NCBI GenBank assembly: GCA_903891085.1
Contig: CAITDJ010000131.1
Location: 48,130 to 112,129, forward strand
Length of the DNA stretch: 64,000 nt
Direction: 5' to 3'
DNA from: an uncultured Bacteroidota bacterium
GTDB taxonomy: Bacteria > Bacteroidota > Bacteroidia > Bacteroidales > F082
Shown: one piece after another, positions 55,091 through 62,952 of the stretch
Position numbering within the stretch: position 1 is the stretch's first letter
Layout of the letters: the number at the start of each line of letters is the position of its first letter
Notes under the pieces: model-generated
Told to the model about the DNA's origin: nothing
The model's database searches: none
Seen by the model: the letters and a program-made list of their open reading frames with translations, nothing else
Made by a program: the position numbers and the translations under genes

Positions 55091-57517
55091 TTAGAAACTA
55101 AAGGTTGCATTTACCATGCCGTGTATTCCGGCCTGAGGGAAATAGCCATCCATAATGTAGGACTCATCATTCAACATGTAACGATAAACCCATGCGTTGG
55201 TCTCGTAGGATTCATTAAATATGTTGTTCAATGTTGCATTAAGCTCCATTTTTTTAAAAATATTTTGCTTTACCATAAAAACAGCTTGAAAATTCCCGAT
55301 AATATATGGATCGAGACTTCTTTCAATGTTGGTTGTGTTGTCAATATATTGTCTGCTGACATAATTTGAATAAAACACAACTTTCAGATTTTTAAGAATC
55401 TGGTAGTTGATTTGTGCTCCGGCTGTTACTGATGGTGAAAATGAAATTGTTGTTGAACCAAGATAGTTTTCATACTGATATGGTTCATTCTCAGGATCAT
55501 CCCAATAGTTCCAATTATCCACATATTCCGTAAAGTTGCTGATTTTATTATTGCTCAGTGTAAGATTTGCATTCAGGTCAATCGATTCGCTTATTTTCCA
55601 TGCCGCTACTGTCTCAATACCGAAACGGTAACTTTCAGGGACATTGGTCATAATTGCTGCTCCAACATCATTTATTTTTCCTGTGTGCACAAATTGATTC
55701 ACATAATCCATATAAAAGAGGTTGGATTCGATGGATATTTTTTTTGTTTTCAGCTGATAACCAATCTCATAATCGGTCAGTTTTTCACTTGAAATTACCT
55801 GATTCGGTGTGGCATCACGATAAATGGTGCGTGTTGGTTCGCGGTTAGAAATTGCTACAGAGGCATAAAAACTGTTGTTGGCATTGAATGTATAGTAGAT
55901 TCCTGCTTTCGGATTCAGGAAAGTAAACCGGTGCTGTTGAGTCAGGTCGCGCAAATCGTCGTGTAACCCTGTCATTGAATAGGAGATATCGCGTATTTGA
56001 AGATCAGCAAAAAGATGCATTTTATTATTGAGTTGAAAAATGGTTTTTATAAATGTATTGAAATCATTTTTTTTACCGGTGTTTTCATACCATTTTGTAT
56101 TAATAAAACTTTCTGATGCAAATTTTGCCCAACTGATGTATCCAAAATGATCTCCGATATATTGGTTGCTTCCCAGACCAATGGTTGTATTGAATCTGTC
56201 GCTTTGGTGTTGAAGCGCCAGATTGAAACCATAATAATCATTATCGAGCCATTTTTGTTGAACAAGATCGGTGGTTTTGATGATCTGCCCATCAACAACT
56301 ATATCCGGAAATCCATAGTCGCTAAATTTTTTGTCGTTTTTCCAATCTTCATAGTAGCCTTTCCCTTTTGTTAAAAAAACGGCACCTGAAAGCATAAGAT
56401 TTGAATGGATCTGTTGAGCCACAAGTAATTGATAATAATCCTGCTGATAATTGTCAGTTTGATTTGAATAATAGCCCGTAATATTTCCAAGGCTGTCAGT
56501 CATTACTCCGGCAGGATTGTAAGTCGGATTGGATGTAAGACTGTCTTTTGGTATACCATACCAGGCCTGATAAGTCTTTTCGAGTCCGCTTGTTGCAATT
56601 AATTTGATATTGGTTTTCTCGCCTGACCAGGAGCCAGTAAGATAATACGATTTGAGATCAGATTCGGCCCTGTCGATATAACCATCTGAAATGATTTTAC
56701 TTAACCTCCCGTTCAATGAAAAACCTTTGCTTCCTTTTCCGGTGCCAAAACTTAGGGTATTTTTAAATGTACCAAAAGCCCCGATACCGGTGTTAAGACC
56801 AATAAATGGTTCCGTAGATGGTATTTCTGTTTTGATGTTTATACTTGCACCAAAAGCTGCCGTACCGTTTGCAGAAGTACCAACCCCACGCTGAATCTGA
56901 ATATTATCTATTGATGAGGCAAGATCGGGCAAATCGATAAAATACACCGAATGCGACTCAGGATCATTCACCGGCACACCGTTTAGTGTAACATTGATAC
57001 TTGTTAAATCAGTTCCCCTTATGCGAAGATTGGTATAGCCAATCCCTCCACCCGCATCACTACTTACCACCAATGAGGGGGTGGACTGAAGCAAAAAGGG
57101 AAGATCATTCCCTGTATTTTGTTGTTGTAATTCTTCGTTTTTTATGAATGAAAAAGTGAATGGGCTTTTCTCAGTTACCCTTGTCGCATTGACTACAATT
57201 TCATCACCCAAAAATGCAATTTCATGTAAAGCAATATTCAAATATTCATCTTTTGAGACTGTGATTGCCTCAACTTTTTTTTCAAAGCCCAAATAACTGA
57301 CAATGAGTTCATATTGACCAGTTTTCATGTGAGTAAATCGAAATTCACCCTGCAAATCACTCAAGGTTGATAGGCCCTGCTTTTTGACCTTAAGTAGTGC
57401 ACCTTCGAGTGCAGATCCATCAGTTTGATTGACCACTTTGCCGCTTAATGTAAACTGGGCTGAAATACTCAGTGGCATCATCAGCGCGATCAGGTAATAA
57501 AATAATGTTTTTTTCAT
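55091..57517 (-). CDS. TonB-dependent receptor under a TPP riboswitch, probable thiamine or precursor importer
   Basis: 808 residues. Signal peptide (1-20), then a CarboxypepD-regulatory-like domain (SGKVVNQTDGSALEGALLKV, about 25-100), the plug domain (LPFLLQSTPSLVVSSDAGGGIGYTNLRIRG, about 125-220) and a 22-strand barrel to the end (HGMVNATFSF). No SusD partner is adjacent, so it is a vitamin or metal type rather than a glycan receptor. The leader on the same strand is a TPP riboswitch, so uptake of thiamine, its phosphate or its precursors across the outer membrane is the best prediction. Confidence 0.92.
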   Translation of the reverse strand: MKKTLFYYLIALMMPLSISAQFTLSGKVVNQTDGSALEGALLKVKKQGLSTLSDLQGEFRFTHMKTGQYELIVSYLGFEKKVEAITVSKDEYLNIALHEIAFLGDEIVVNATRVTEKSPFTFSFIKNEELQQQNTGNDLPFLLQSTPSLVVSSDAGGGIGYTNLRIRGTDLTSINVTLNGVPVNDPESHSVYFIDLPDLASSIDNIQIQRGVGTSANGTAAFGASINIKTEIPSTEPFIGLNTGIGAFGTFKNTLSFGTGKGSKGFSLNGRLSKIISDGYIDRAESDLKSYYLTGSWSGEKTNIKLIATSGLEKTYQAWYGIPKDSLTSNPTYNPAGVMTDSLGNITGYYSNQTDNYQQDYYQLLVAQQIHSNLMLSGAVFLTKGKGYYEDWKNDKKFSDYGFPDIVVDGQIIKTTDLVQQKWLDNDYYGFNLALQHQSDRFNTTIGLGSNQYIGDHFGYISWAKFASESFINTKWYENTGKKNDFNTFIKTIFQLNNKMHLFADLQIRDISYSMTGLHDDLRDLTQQHRFTFLNPKAGIYYTFNANNSFYASVAISNREPTRTIYRDATPNQVISSEKLTDYEIGYQLKTKKISIESNLFYMDYVNQFVHTGKINDVGAAIMTNVPESYRFGIETVAAWKISESIDLNANLTLSNNKISNFTEYVDNWNYWDDPENEPYQYENYLGSTTISFSPSVTAGAQINYQILKNLKVVFYSNYVSRQYIDNTTNIERSLDPYIIGNFQAVFMVKQNIFKKMELNATLNNIFNESYETNAWVYRYMLNDESYIMDGYFPQAGIHGMVNATFSF

Positions 57518-57522
57518 TTCTC

Positions 57523-57553
57523 ATTGATTTAAGTGATAACCAATTAAATCAAT
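57523..57553 (-). promoter_or_regulatory. Start-proximal hairpin between the TPP riboswitch and the receptor
   Basis: ATTGATTTAA and TTAAATCAAT are perfect 10-bp arms with an 11-nt loop, the 3' arm ending about 6 nt before the ATG (57515-57517). It could hide the ribosome-binding region and act as the expression platform. No U tract follows, so control of translation rather than termination is suggested. Confidence 0.5.
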
Positions 57554-57569
57554 AGAGGGAGCTCTTTCT

Positions 57570-57664
57570 TCTTCCCTGCGTCAGCATTACCCGCATCAGG
57601 TTCAAAGGGTATGTTCTCAGCCTGTCTTTCATCCACCATCATGGTGGCAAAGGCACCCCTATTG
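57570..57664 (-). promoter_or_regulatory. TPP riboswitch (THI element)
   Basis: Read on the minus strand it contains GGGGTGCC, GGCTGAGAACATACCC, then TTTGAACCTGATGCGGGTAA and TGCTGACGCAGGGAAG. These are the conserved thi-box elements (CUGAGA, ACCUGAU, GGGUAAU-GC and the closing CAGGGAA). It ends about 53 nt before the TonB receptor start. Binding of thiamine pyrophosphate should lower receptor expression. Confidence 0.95.
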
Positions 57665-57677
57665 CACTAAATTTTTC

Positions 57678-57707
57678 CAAATTTACAGAGATTTTACTTT
57701 TGTGCAA
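57678..57707 (-). promoter_or_regulatory. Promoter of the TPP riboswitch transcript (TTG-N19-TAAATTTG)
   Basis: Minus strand TTG at 57705-57707 and TAAATTTG at 57678-57685, spacing 19 nt. Transcription would begin near 57671, just before the riboswitch. Confidence 0.75.
57695..57702 (+). promoter_or_regulatory. -7 element of aroQ, overlapping the opposite promoter
   Basis: TACTTTTG on the plus strand lies inside the spacer of the minus-strand riboswitch promoter. A second candidate, TATCTTTG, lies at 57737-57744, 17 nt before the aroQ start codon. Confidence 0.5.
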
Positions 57708-57761
57708 TGTTTCATCAACAAATTCTTGTTAAAACTTATCTTTGTCATCAATTGTAAACCT

Positions 57762-58178
57762 ATGAAGATATTAATAATCAATGGTCCAAATCTAAACCTG
57801 TTAGGTAGAAGGGAGCCAGATGTGTATGGAAATGAATCATTTGAAGAATATTTCATACAATTGAAATCACAATTTCAGGCACATCAGCTTAGTTATTTTC
57901 AGTCAAATATTGAAGGAGAAATCATCAATGAATTGCATCGTGCCATGCAGCAATTTGAATCAGTTGTGATAAATCCGGGAGGTTATGCACATACTTCAGT
58001 GGCAATTCGTGATGCAATTGCTGCCATAAAAATACCTGTGGTTGAGGTTCATATTTCGAATGTATTTGCGAGGGAAGATTTCCGCCAGCGTTTAATTACT
58101 GCCTCAGCAACTACCGGATGTATATCTGGTTTTGGAATGAAAGGCTACGCTATGGCTTTGTATGCAGTGATCAGCTAA
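57762..58178 (+). CDS. aroQ: 3-dehydroquinate dehydratase, type II
   Basis: 138 residues from the ATG at 57762; earlier in-frame starts would lie in promoter sequence. Type II marks: NGPNLNLLGRREPDVYG with the catalytic Tyr22, NPGGYAHTSVAI with His77, and EVHISN with His97. Third step of the shikimate pathway. Divergent from the thiamine receptor; the last 8 nt overlap the convergent GT2 gene. Confidence 0.96.
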   Translation: MKILIINGPNLNLLGRREPDVYGNESFEEYFIQLKSQFQAHQLSYFQSNIEGEIINELHRAMQQFESVVINPGGYAHTSVAIRDAIAAIKIPVVEVHISNVFAREDFRQRLITASATTGCISGFGMKGYAMALYAVIS

Positions 58179-59190
58179 AGTTATCTTCCTCGAGGTCTTT
58201 GAAAAGCATGACTCCACCTAAAAAATGATCGAGTGCAATATTCTTTTGATAAACTTTTGTGACCGGTTTGGGTTTCAATAACAATCGTTTGGTTCTGATT
58301 TGTGATATTTTGCGATAGAAGTGTGAATGTGCCCGTAACACAGCAAAGAAATCGCCGATGCCCCCCTGAAAAAGAAATTTGATGCTTGCAAGTCCATCCA
58401 GAAATAATCTCAAAATAATTATATAATATAAATAGCTGTCGGGCAAGTTCTTGTATAGTAGCGAGAGATTGTTGCGAAAATTAAGATAGGTTTTACGTGA
58501 CGATATCTTAGGCAACGTTCCACCTCCGATATGAAAAACAGTTGAGCCGGAACAATACATGATCTTATACCCCTGATTTTTTAGTCGCCAGCAAAAATCA
58601 ATTTCTTCCATATGGGCAAAAAAATCGTCATCAAGTCCACCATACTTATGAAATAATTCAGCTCTTACAAACATGCAGGCACCGCTGGCCCAGAAAACTT
58701 CAATGGTATCATTAAATTGGCCTTCATCCATCTCAATACTCTGGAAAAGCCGCCCACGACAGAAGGGATAACCAAAACGATCGATGAATCCACCTCCAGC
58801 ACCCGCATATTCAAAACGATTTTTGTCAAAATAGGAAAGGATTTTTGGCTGACAGGCAGCAATCATCGGATCTGAATCCATGAGTTTGATAATGGGCTCA
58901 ATCCAGTTGGGTGTGACTTCTATGTCGGAATTGAGTAACACATAATATTGTGCTTCAACCTGCCTGAGGGCAAGATTATACCCCGTCGAAAAACCACCGT
59001 TTGTTTTATTCCTGATTAAGCGGATTTCCGGAAAGGTTTGCTCCATAAAAAGGACTGAATCGTCGGTTGAGGCATTGTCAGCAACTATAATATCAGCAGC
59101 ATTACCGGTATTTTCAATAACATTGGGGAGAAACTTCTCGAGGAAAGTCCTGCCATTGTAGTTCAGGATAACGACAGCCACTTTCTTCAT
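58171..59190 (-). CDS. Glycosyltransferase family 2 protein
   Basis: 339 residues. GT-A fold: VAVVILNYNGRTFLEKFLPNVIE at the start, the nucleotide/metal motif VLLNSDIEV near residues 88-96, and EEIDFCWRLKNQGY near 198 (acidic catalytic/ligand region). The C-terminal part (about 255-310) has a hydrophobic stretch that may sit on the membrane. It resembles rhamnosyl- or hexosyl-transferases of surface polysaccharide pathways. It overlaps the acyltransferase stop by 4 nt, so the two are an operon. Confidence 0.88.
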   Translation of the reverse strand: MKKVAVVILNYNGRTFLEKFLPNVIENTGNAADIIVADNASTDDSVLFMEQTFPEIRLIRNKTNGGFSTGYNLALRQVEAQYYVLLNSDIEVTPNWIEPIIKLMDSDPMIAACQPKILSYFDKNRFEYAGAGGGFIDRFGYPFCRGRLFQSIEMDEGQFNDTIEVFWASGACMFVRAELFHKYGGLDDDFFAHMEEIDFCWRLKNQGYKIMYCSGSTVFHIGGGTLPKISSRKTYLNFRNNLSLLYKNLPDSYLYYIIILRLFLDGLASIKFLFQGGIGDFFAVLRAHSHFYRKISQIRTKRLLLKPKPVTKVYQKNIALDHFLGGVMLFKDLEEDNFS

Positions 59191-60074
59191 GCGGTTAAAA
59201 TCCCTTCTCTTTTATGTTTCCAACGGCGATGCGACCAAAGCCAATTGTCCGGGTTACTGATGATAACTTTTTCCAACAAACGTACATACGTTTCAGTTAT
59301 TTCGTTGGTTGTGGTTTCTTTCGGATTTAAAGATACAGGTGTGATTGTTGCCTGATAATAACCTCTTTTAACCCGTTTTATATCAAAAAAGAGTACTGCA
59401 TAATTAAGTGATTTGGCCATTTTTTCAATGCCAACAAAAAAAGGAGTGTCCTGATTCAGAAAAGTGGTCCAGTAATCAGCCTCAATTCCGCCGGGTGTTT
59501 GGTCACCTGCCAGGAAAACGGCATTTGCTGAGTTTTTCGACAGGAGCAAAGAACGGTAGGTTGATTTAGATTCGATCAGTGCAGGTACACCAAAACGTGA
59601 ACGCATACTTTTCATATATTCGTCGAAATCACTGTTATTCAGTTCTTTATAAATAGCAAATACCTTGTGTTTTGTTATATATGGCATCGCTTTTCCAAAC
59701 CAATCCCAGTTTCCGCAATGCCCGACCGCTAGAAATACACTCTTCTTTTGATTAAATAATTCATGCAACAACTCAGGGTTGGTAACCACCATCCGTTGTT
59801 TTAACTGTTCAACTGTTATATGACGGATTTTAATAAACTCAACAACGATATCACACAAATTGTGGTAATATCTCTTTTCTATTTGTTTGCGTTCAGTTTC
59901 GGTTTTCTCCGGGAAAGCGTTTATCAGGTTGGTAAAGGTTACTTTTCTGCGATATCTGACAATGTGATATACAATAACATACAGAAAATCAGAGAGAATG
60001 TATAGAATCCAAAAGGGTAGAAGCGAGACAAACCAGGCTTTAAGAATAAATATGTAGAAACCAATTTTTTTCAT
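59187..60074 (-). CDS. Lysophospholipid/lipid A acyltransferase (LpxL/HtrB-like)
   Basis: 295 residues. One N-terminal membrane helix (about residues 10-40) and the acyltransferase HX4D motif His119-Asp124 in VGHCGNWD. Then GDQTPGGIEADYWTTFLNQDTPFFVG near 192-215 and WLWSHRRWKHKRE near the C-terminus, the typical LpxL ending. It adds a secondary acyl chain to lipid A. The following GT2 gene overlaps it by 4 nt. Confidence 0.88.
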   Translation of the reverse strand: MKKIGFYIFILKAWFVSLLPFWILYILSDFLYVIVYHIVRYRRKVTFTNLINAFPEKTETERKQIEKRYYHNLCDIVVEFIKIRHITVEQLKQRMVVTNPELLHELFNQKKSVFLAVGHCGNWDWFGKAMPYITKHKVFAIYKELNNSDFDEYMKSMRSRFGVPALIESKSTYRSLLLSKNSANAVFLAGDQTPGGIEADYWTTFLNQDTPFFVGIEKMAKSLNYAVLFFDIKRVKRGYYQATITPVSLNPKETTTNEITETYVRLLEKVIISNPDNWLWSHRRWKHKREGILTA

Positions 60075-60171
60075 TCGGGATTATAAGTCGTCAGATGGCA
60101 CAAAAATACACCGATTTTTGAATTTAAAAAAATTCTTGAAGGCAAAGTAATTATCCTGATTTTATGAAATA

Positions 60172-61641
60172 TCAGCGTGGGTTATTGTAATATTCTGTCG
60201 CTTTACTTCCCCAATCATCTTCCTTATAGAAATTGTCAACATTATTATATGGCCAAATGCGCTTATACACGTCTTCCTGCCAATGAAAATTGGATAATTC
60301 GCCAAATGCGTCAGAATGAATCAGGATAAAGTCATTTGTGCCTATGTCCTGAGTGCAGAAAACAAATCTTTTATTGCGTTGTTTACCTAGCTGGTAGTAT
60401 TGCCAGATTTCATAAGGATAAGCAGCTGGTTCATTATGGCTGTCTGCAATTTGATAGGGAGCGCCGTACTGAAGATAAACCCTTCCACGATCAGTTTCGT
60501 AGCCTCTTTTCGTCTGGGTTTTGAACGATTTATCGGCTTTTTTGACTTCAAAAAGATAGTTTTTAAAGGCTGTTTCCGGGTCTCCATTATCTCTTTTATA
60601 CCAAAAATTGTACAAATACTGTCGCATTGTAACGAAATCATCCGTTTTAATGAGATTATGCGCATAATCCCGTTCAATCTCAGTGGATAAAGGTTCAAGT
60701 GTTCTCAGAAATTCGCGTAAGGTATCGGTTTGAGTAATTTTGCTGGCAAAAGTATTGTCGATTTCCAGGCCTGCTAAATCATCTAAATTGAATTGGGTGG
60801 CTGGATTGCTCCGTTGGAAAAACATTTCATTTGAGCAGATGAGCTTGTTTTCGCGGTCGCGGGCTTCGACAACGAGCAGATAATTACCGGATGGCAGCTT
60901 ACTGATATCGATGCTATTCAACACAACATTCACATCTTTTGTATTTAGCCGTTTGTTAAAAACAAACTCTTTCATCCGGTTGTTGCTTTCAAAGGATTGA
61001 ATGGAATAGCTCAGTAAAAACATCGATTCTTTGCCTAATACAGAGGCACTGTTGTAAATTTCTGAGTAAAAAGTTAAAGTGGATTTCGACTCAGGATAGT
61101 AATTGAATACCAGTGGGATAATATCTAAACCATTTTTGGTGATGATAGAAGGATTTTCTGATTTTTTGTAACTATCAACAAACTGTATACCTGAGAACGA
61201 CATTTTGTCGACCGGATAATTTATTTGTACTGTTTCGGTAGTTTTAAAAGGCAACTCACTGGGATTGTTAAGATCAGCAATTTGAATTTCCATATCATAT
61301 TCGCCATCGGCCAGTGCATAACGCTGAAAATCGATGAAACCAAAATCGATCTTTGAAGTATCCATTGTAACTGGACTTAACAATTCGTATTTCGAAAAAC
61401 TACTGATTGTGTCCCCTTGTTTAAAAAGCAATGTTATCTCAATGGAAGCGCGGAAATTTTCGTCCTGCTGTTTCTTAAAAACAACACTATTTCCATCAAC
61501 AGCGAGATAGGTTTCGATGGTCGATTTACCTCCAGGCACTGTAAAAGTGGCGTAGGATAAATATGCACGTAAACTTTTGTCGGCTGAAAAAGCCAACTGA
61601 GTGATTACAAGCATTATTGATAAAAGTATAATTTTTTTCAT
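60172..61641 (-). CDS. GWxTD domain protein, exported
   Basis: 489 residues. Signal peptide (1-19) and a large beta-rich N-terminal part (about 20-300). The GWxTD domain at about 320-480 has FWYKRDNGDPETAFKNYL then, at residue 380, GYETDRGRVYLQYGAP; the tryptophan of the name motif is Tyr here. Function of the family is unknown; it is common in Bacteroidota envelopes. It has its own promoter. Confidence 0.83.
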   Translation of the reverse strand: MKKIILLSIMLVITQLAFSADKSLRAYLSYATFTVPGGKSTIETYLAVDGNSVVFKKQQDENFRASIEITLLFKQGDTISSFSKYELLSPVTMDTSKIDFGFIDFQRYALADGEYDMEIQIADLNNPSELPFKTTETVQINYPVDKMSFSGIQFVDSYKKSENPSIITKNGLDIIPLVFNYYPESKSTLTFYSEIYNSASVLGKESMFLLSYSIQSFESNNRMKEFVFNKRLNTKDVNVVLNSIDISKLPSGNYLLVVEARDRENKLICSNEMFFQRSNPATQFNLDDLAGLEIDNTFASKITQTDTLREFLRTLEPLSTEIERDYAHNLIKTDDFVTMRQYLYNFWYKRDNGDPETAFKNYLFEVKKADKSFKTQTKRGYETDRGRVYLQYGAPYQIADSHNEPAAYPYEIWQYYQLGKQRNKRFVFCTQDIGTNDFILIHSDAFGELSNFHWQEDVYKRIWPYNNVDNFYKEDDWGSKATEYYNNPR

Positions 61642-61703
61642 TGTTTTAATATTTTAGGCTGTTGAACATATGTATGAAAAAAAATTGAATCCATAATCAG
61701 TAA

Positions 61704-61734
61704 CAAAGATACATTAAGGGAAGGATTGGTGCAA
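61704..61734 (-). promoter_or_regulatory. Promoter of the GWxTD gene (TTG-N20-TATCTTTG)
   Basis: Minus strand TTG at 61732-61734 and TATCTTTG at 61704-61711, spacing 20 nt, with a leader of about 55 nt. Confidence 0.7.
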
Positions 61735-61874
61735 TGTGCTTTTTGATTTTTAGACATCAATTATAAAACATTAACAGTTAGCTTTTTCTAAACTGAAATA
61801 TCATGAAAAGGCTGTTGAAGCCTCACATTTGAAATTTTATCGTTACAGAATTTTTCCTGTTTTTATTAAATTCC

Positions 61875-61903
61875 TTGTGGGTTTGGAAAATTTTGTACTT
61901 TTG
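61875..61903 (+). promoter_or_regulatory. Promoter of tRNA-Ser(UGA) (TTG-N18-TACTTTTG)
   Basis: TTG at 61875-61877 and TACTTTTG at 61896-61903, ending 4 nt before the tRNA 5' end, so transcription begins at or just inside the gene boundary. Confidence 0.7.
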
Positions 61904-61907
61904 CAGT

Positions 61908-61994
61908 GGAGAAATGGCAGAGTGGTCGATTGCGGCGGTCTTGAAAACCGTTGAGGTGTCAAAGCCTCCGGGGGTTCGAATCCCTCTTTCTCCG
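61908..61994 (+). tRNA. tRNA-Ser (anticodon UGA)
   Basis: 87 nt with the acceptor pair GGAGAAA/TTTCTCC, discriminator G and no encoded CCA. The anticodon stem GCGGT/ACCGT encloses the loop CTTGAAA, anticodon TGA at 61942-61944. The long variable arm (GAGGTGTCAAAGCCTC) marks a serine tRNA; the T loop GTTCGAA is normal. Confidence 0.97.
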
Positions 61995-62004
61995 CAAAAA
62001 AACC

Positions 62005-62028
62005 AGCGACCTAAGGTCGCTTTTTTTT
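62005..62028 (+). terminator. Terminator between the tRNA-Ser genes
   Basis: AGCGACC and GGTCGCT arms with loop TAA and eight T. No promoter was seen for the second tRNA, so either readthrough occurs or a weak promoter is hidden. Confidence 0.75.
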
Positions 62029-62045
62029 ATGAATCTTTTTCGACA

Positions 62046-62134
62046 GGAGAGGTGGCAGAGTGGTCGATTGCGGCGGTCTCGAAAACCGTTGTCCGCTTTA
62101 CAGTGGACCGGGGGTTCGAATCCCCCCCTCTCCG
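62046..62134 (+). tRNA. tRNA-Ser (anticodon CGA)
   Basis: 89 nt, acceptor GGAGAGG/CCTCTCC, discriminator G. The anticodon loop CTCGAAA gives anticodon CGA at 62080-62082. Long variable arm GTCCGC...GTGGAC and T loop GTTCGAA. Its body is nearly identical to the UGA tRNA. A tRNA 3' end like this is a usual integration site, and an integrase stump follows. Confidence 0.97.
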
Positions 62135-62155
62135 CGGTTTAGCCGAAAAACTTAA

Positions 62156-62196
62156 GAAAACCAGCGAAAATGTCACTTTTTCGGTGGTTTTTTGCA
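62156..62196 (+). terminator. Terminator after tRNA-Ser(CGA)
   Basis: AAAACCAGCGAAAA pairs, with one mismatch, to TTTTTCGGTGGTTTT and ends in a T tract. Confidence 0.7.
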
Positions 62197-62236
62197 TTTT
62201 CGGGGGTATTAAAGCGCATAAAAGTGCATAATAGCT

Positions 62237-62282
62237 GGTGGACTAATCGGTGGACTTGGTGAAAATAAAATCAAGTCCACCG
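62237..62282. repeat. Direct and inverted GGTGGACT repeats near a tRNA integration site
   Basis: GGTGGACT occurs at 62237-62244 and 62249-62256, and CGGTGGACTTG at 62248-62258 is inverted as CAAGTCCACCG at 62272-62282 (11-bp arms, 13-nt loop). There is no T tract. Such arrays resemble integrase arm sites. In the 400-nt gap 62135-62534 the only other features are the terminator and the integrase stump. Confidence 0.5.
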
Positions 62283-62372
62283 AATTTGATTCTTATACGT
62301 TGATTTACAGTTCTTTGCATCAGGATTGTTGTTTAAATTAATCTACATTGTTTAAAATTAAAACTAACAATT

Positions 62373-62510
62373 ATGAAAAGAGCAACATTCAATGTGCTGT
62401 TTTATGTAAAGCACTCCAAGAAGCTGAAAGATGGTACCTTACCAATTTTCGCAAGAATTACCATCAATAATTTTGCAGGTCAAGACTTTTTTAGTCAAAC
62501 GGTTTATTGA
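62373..62510 (+). pseudogene. Tyrosine integrase stump (N-terminal arm-binding segment only)
   Basis: 45 codons beginning MKRATFNVLFYVKHSKKLK and containing TLPIFARITI, the start of the arm-DNA-binding domain of Bacteroidota phage-type integrases. It ends at a TGA after SQTVY, with no SAM-like core or catalytic domain downstream. It sits 239 nt from tRNA-Ser(CGA), the place and direction expected for an integrative element's recombinase. Confidence 0.85.
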
Positions 62511-62534
62511 ATAAATTAATTCAACAAAAACTAA

Positions 62535-62952
62535 CTAATTATCTTTTTCCAATTTTCCAATATGTACTGATATACACATCTTTGTTAATCCATCATAGCT
62601 GAATGAATACAAATGATCTTTCTTAGTAAGCAAAGCAATTGAAGGTGCAAGTCCGAAACTTGTTATTGATCGGCCAAGGCCGATACCAACAAAGTATTTA
62701 TTACCGGGTTTAACTGATTCTATTATTGATGTATTGTGAATGATCGTGGTGGATCTCCGATTCTGGATAGTTGGTATTATCCATTTTAAGCGGTTTTGAG
62801 TTATAAGGTATTCGATTGAAACGAATATGCTACTGTCATCAGCCAGCGTAATTTTGTCCTGTACTTTAGCAAAAAAAGCGGCAAAGATGTCATTTGTATC
62901 AACATCAGCCGGAACCGGATAAGGAACCGGAACAGGTTCGCCTGGCGTTATT
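62535..62952 (-). pseudogene. 3' fragment of an unknown gene
   Basis: About 139 codons of real-looking protein ending KLEKDN. The frame runs further upstream to 63041 only as a mirror of the DoxX fragment, so I place the 5' break near 62952. It contains a PVPVPYPVP stretch near the break and beta-rich sequence (YFVGIGLGRSITSFGLAPSIALL). The family is not recognised. Loss of the start and of a signal argues for a broken gene. Confidence 0.55.

Noticed and set aside
55091..57517. SusC-type polysaccharide utilisation locus
   Set aside because: No SusD gene, glycoside hydrolase or sensor is adjacent, and the leader is a TPP riboswitch.
61908..62134. tRNA duplication as a recent tandem repeat
   Set aside because: The two genes differ in acceptor stem, anticodon and variable arm; they are distinct serine isoacceptors that only share the usual body.
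61875..62231. 118-codon frame spanning both tRNA-Ser genes
   Set aside because: Its coding sequence is the tRNA genes themselves, read in a frame without stops; the repeated EWSIAAV sequence comes from the shared tRNA body.
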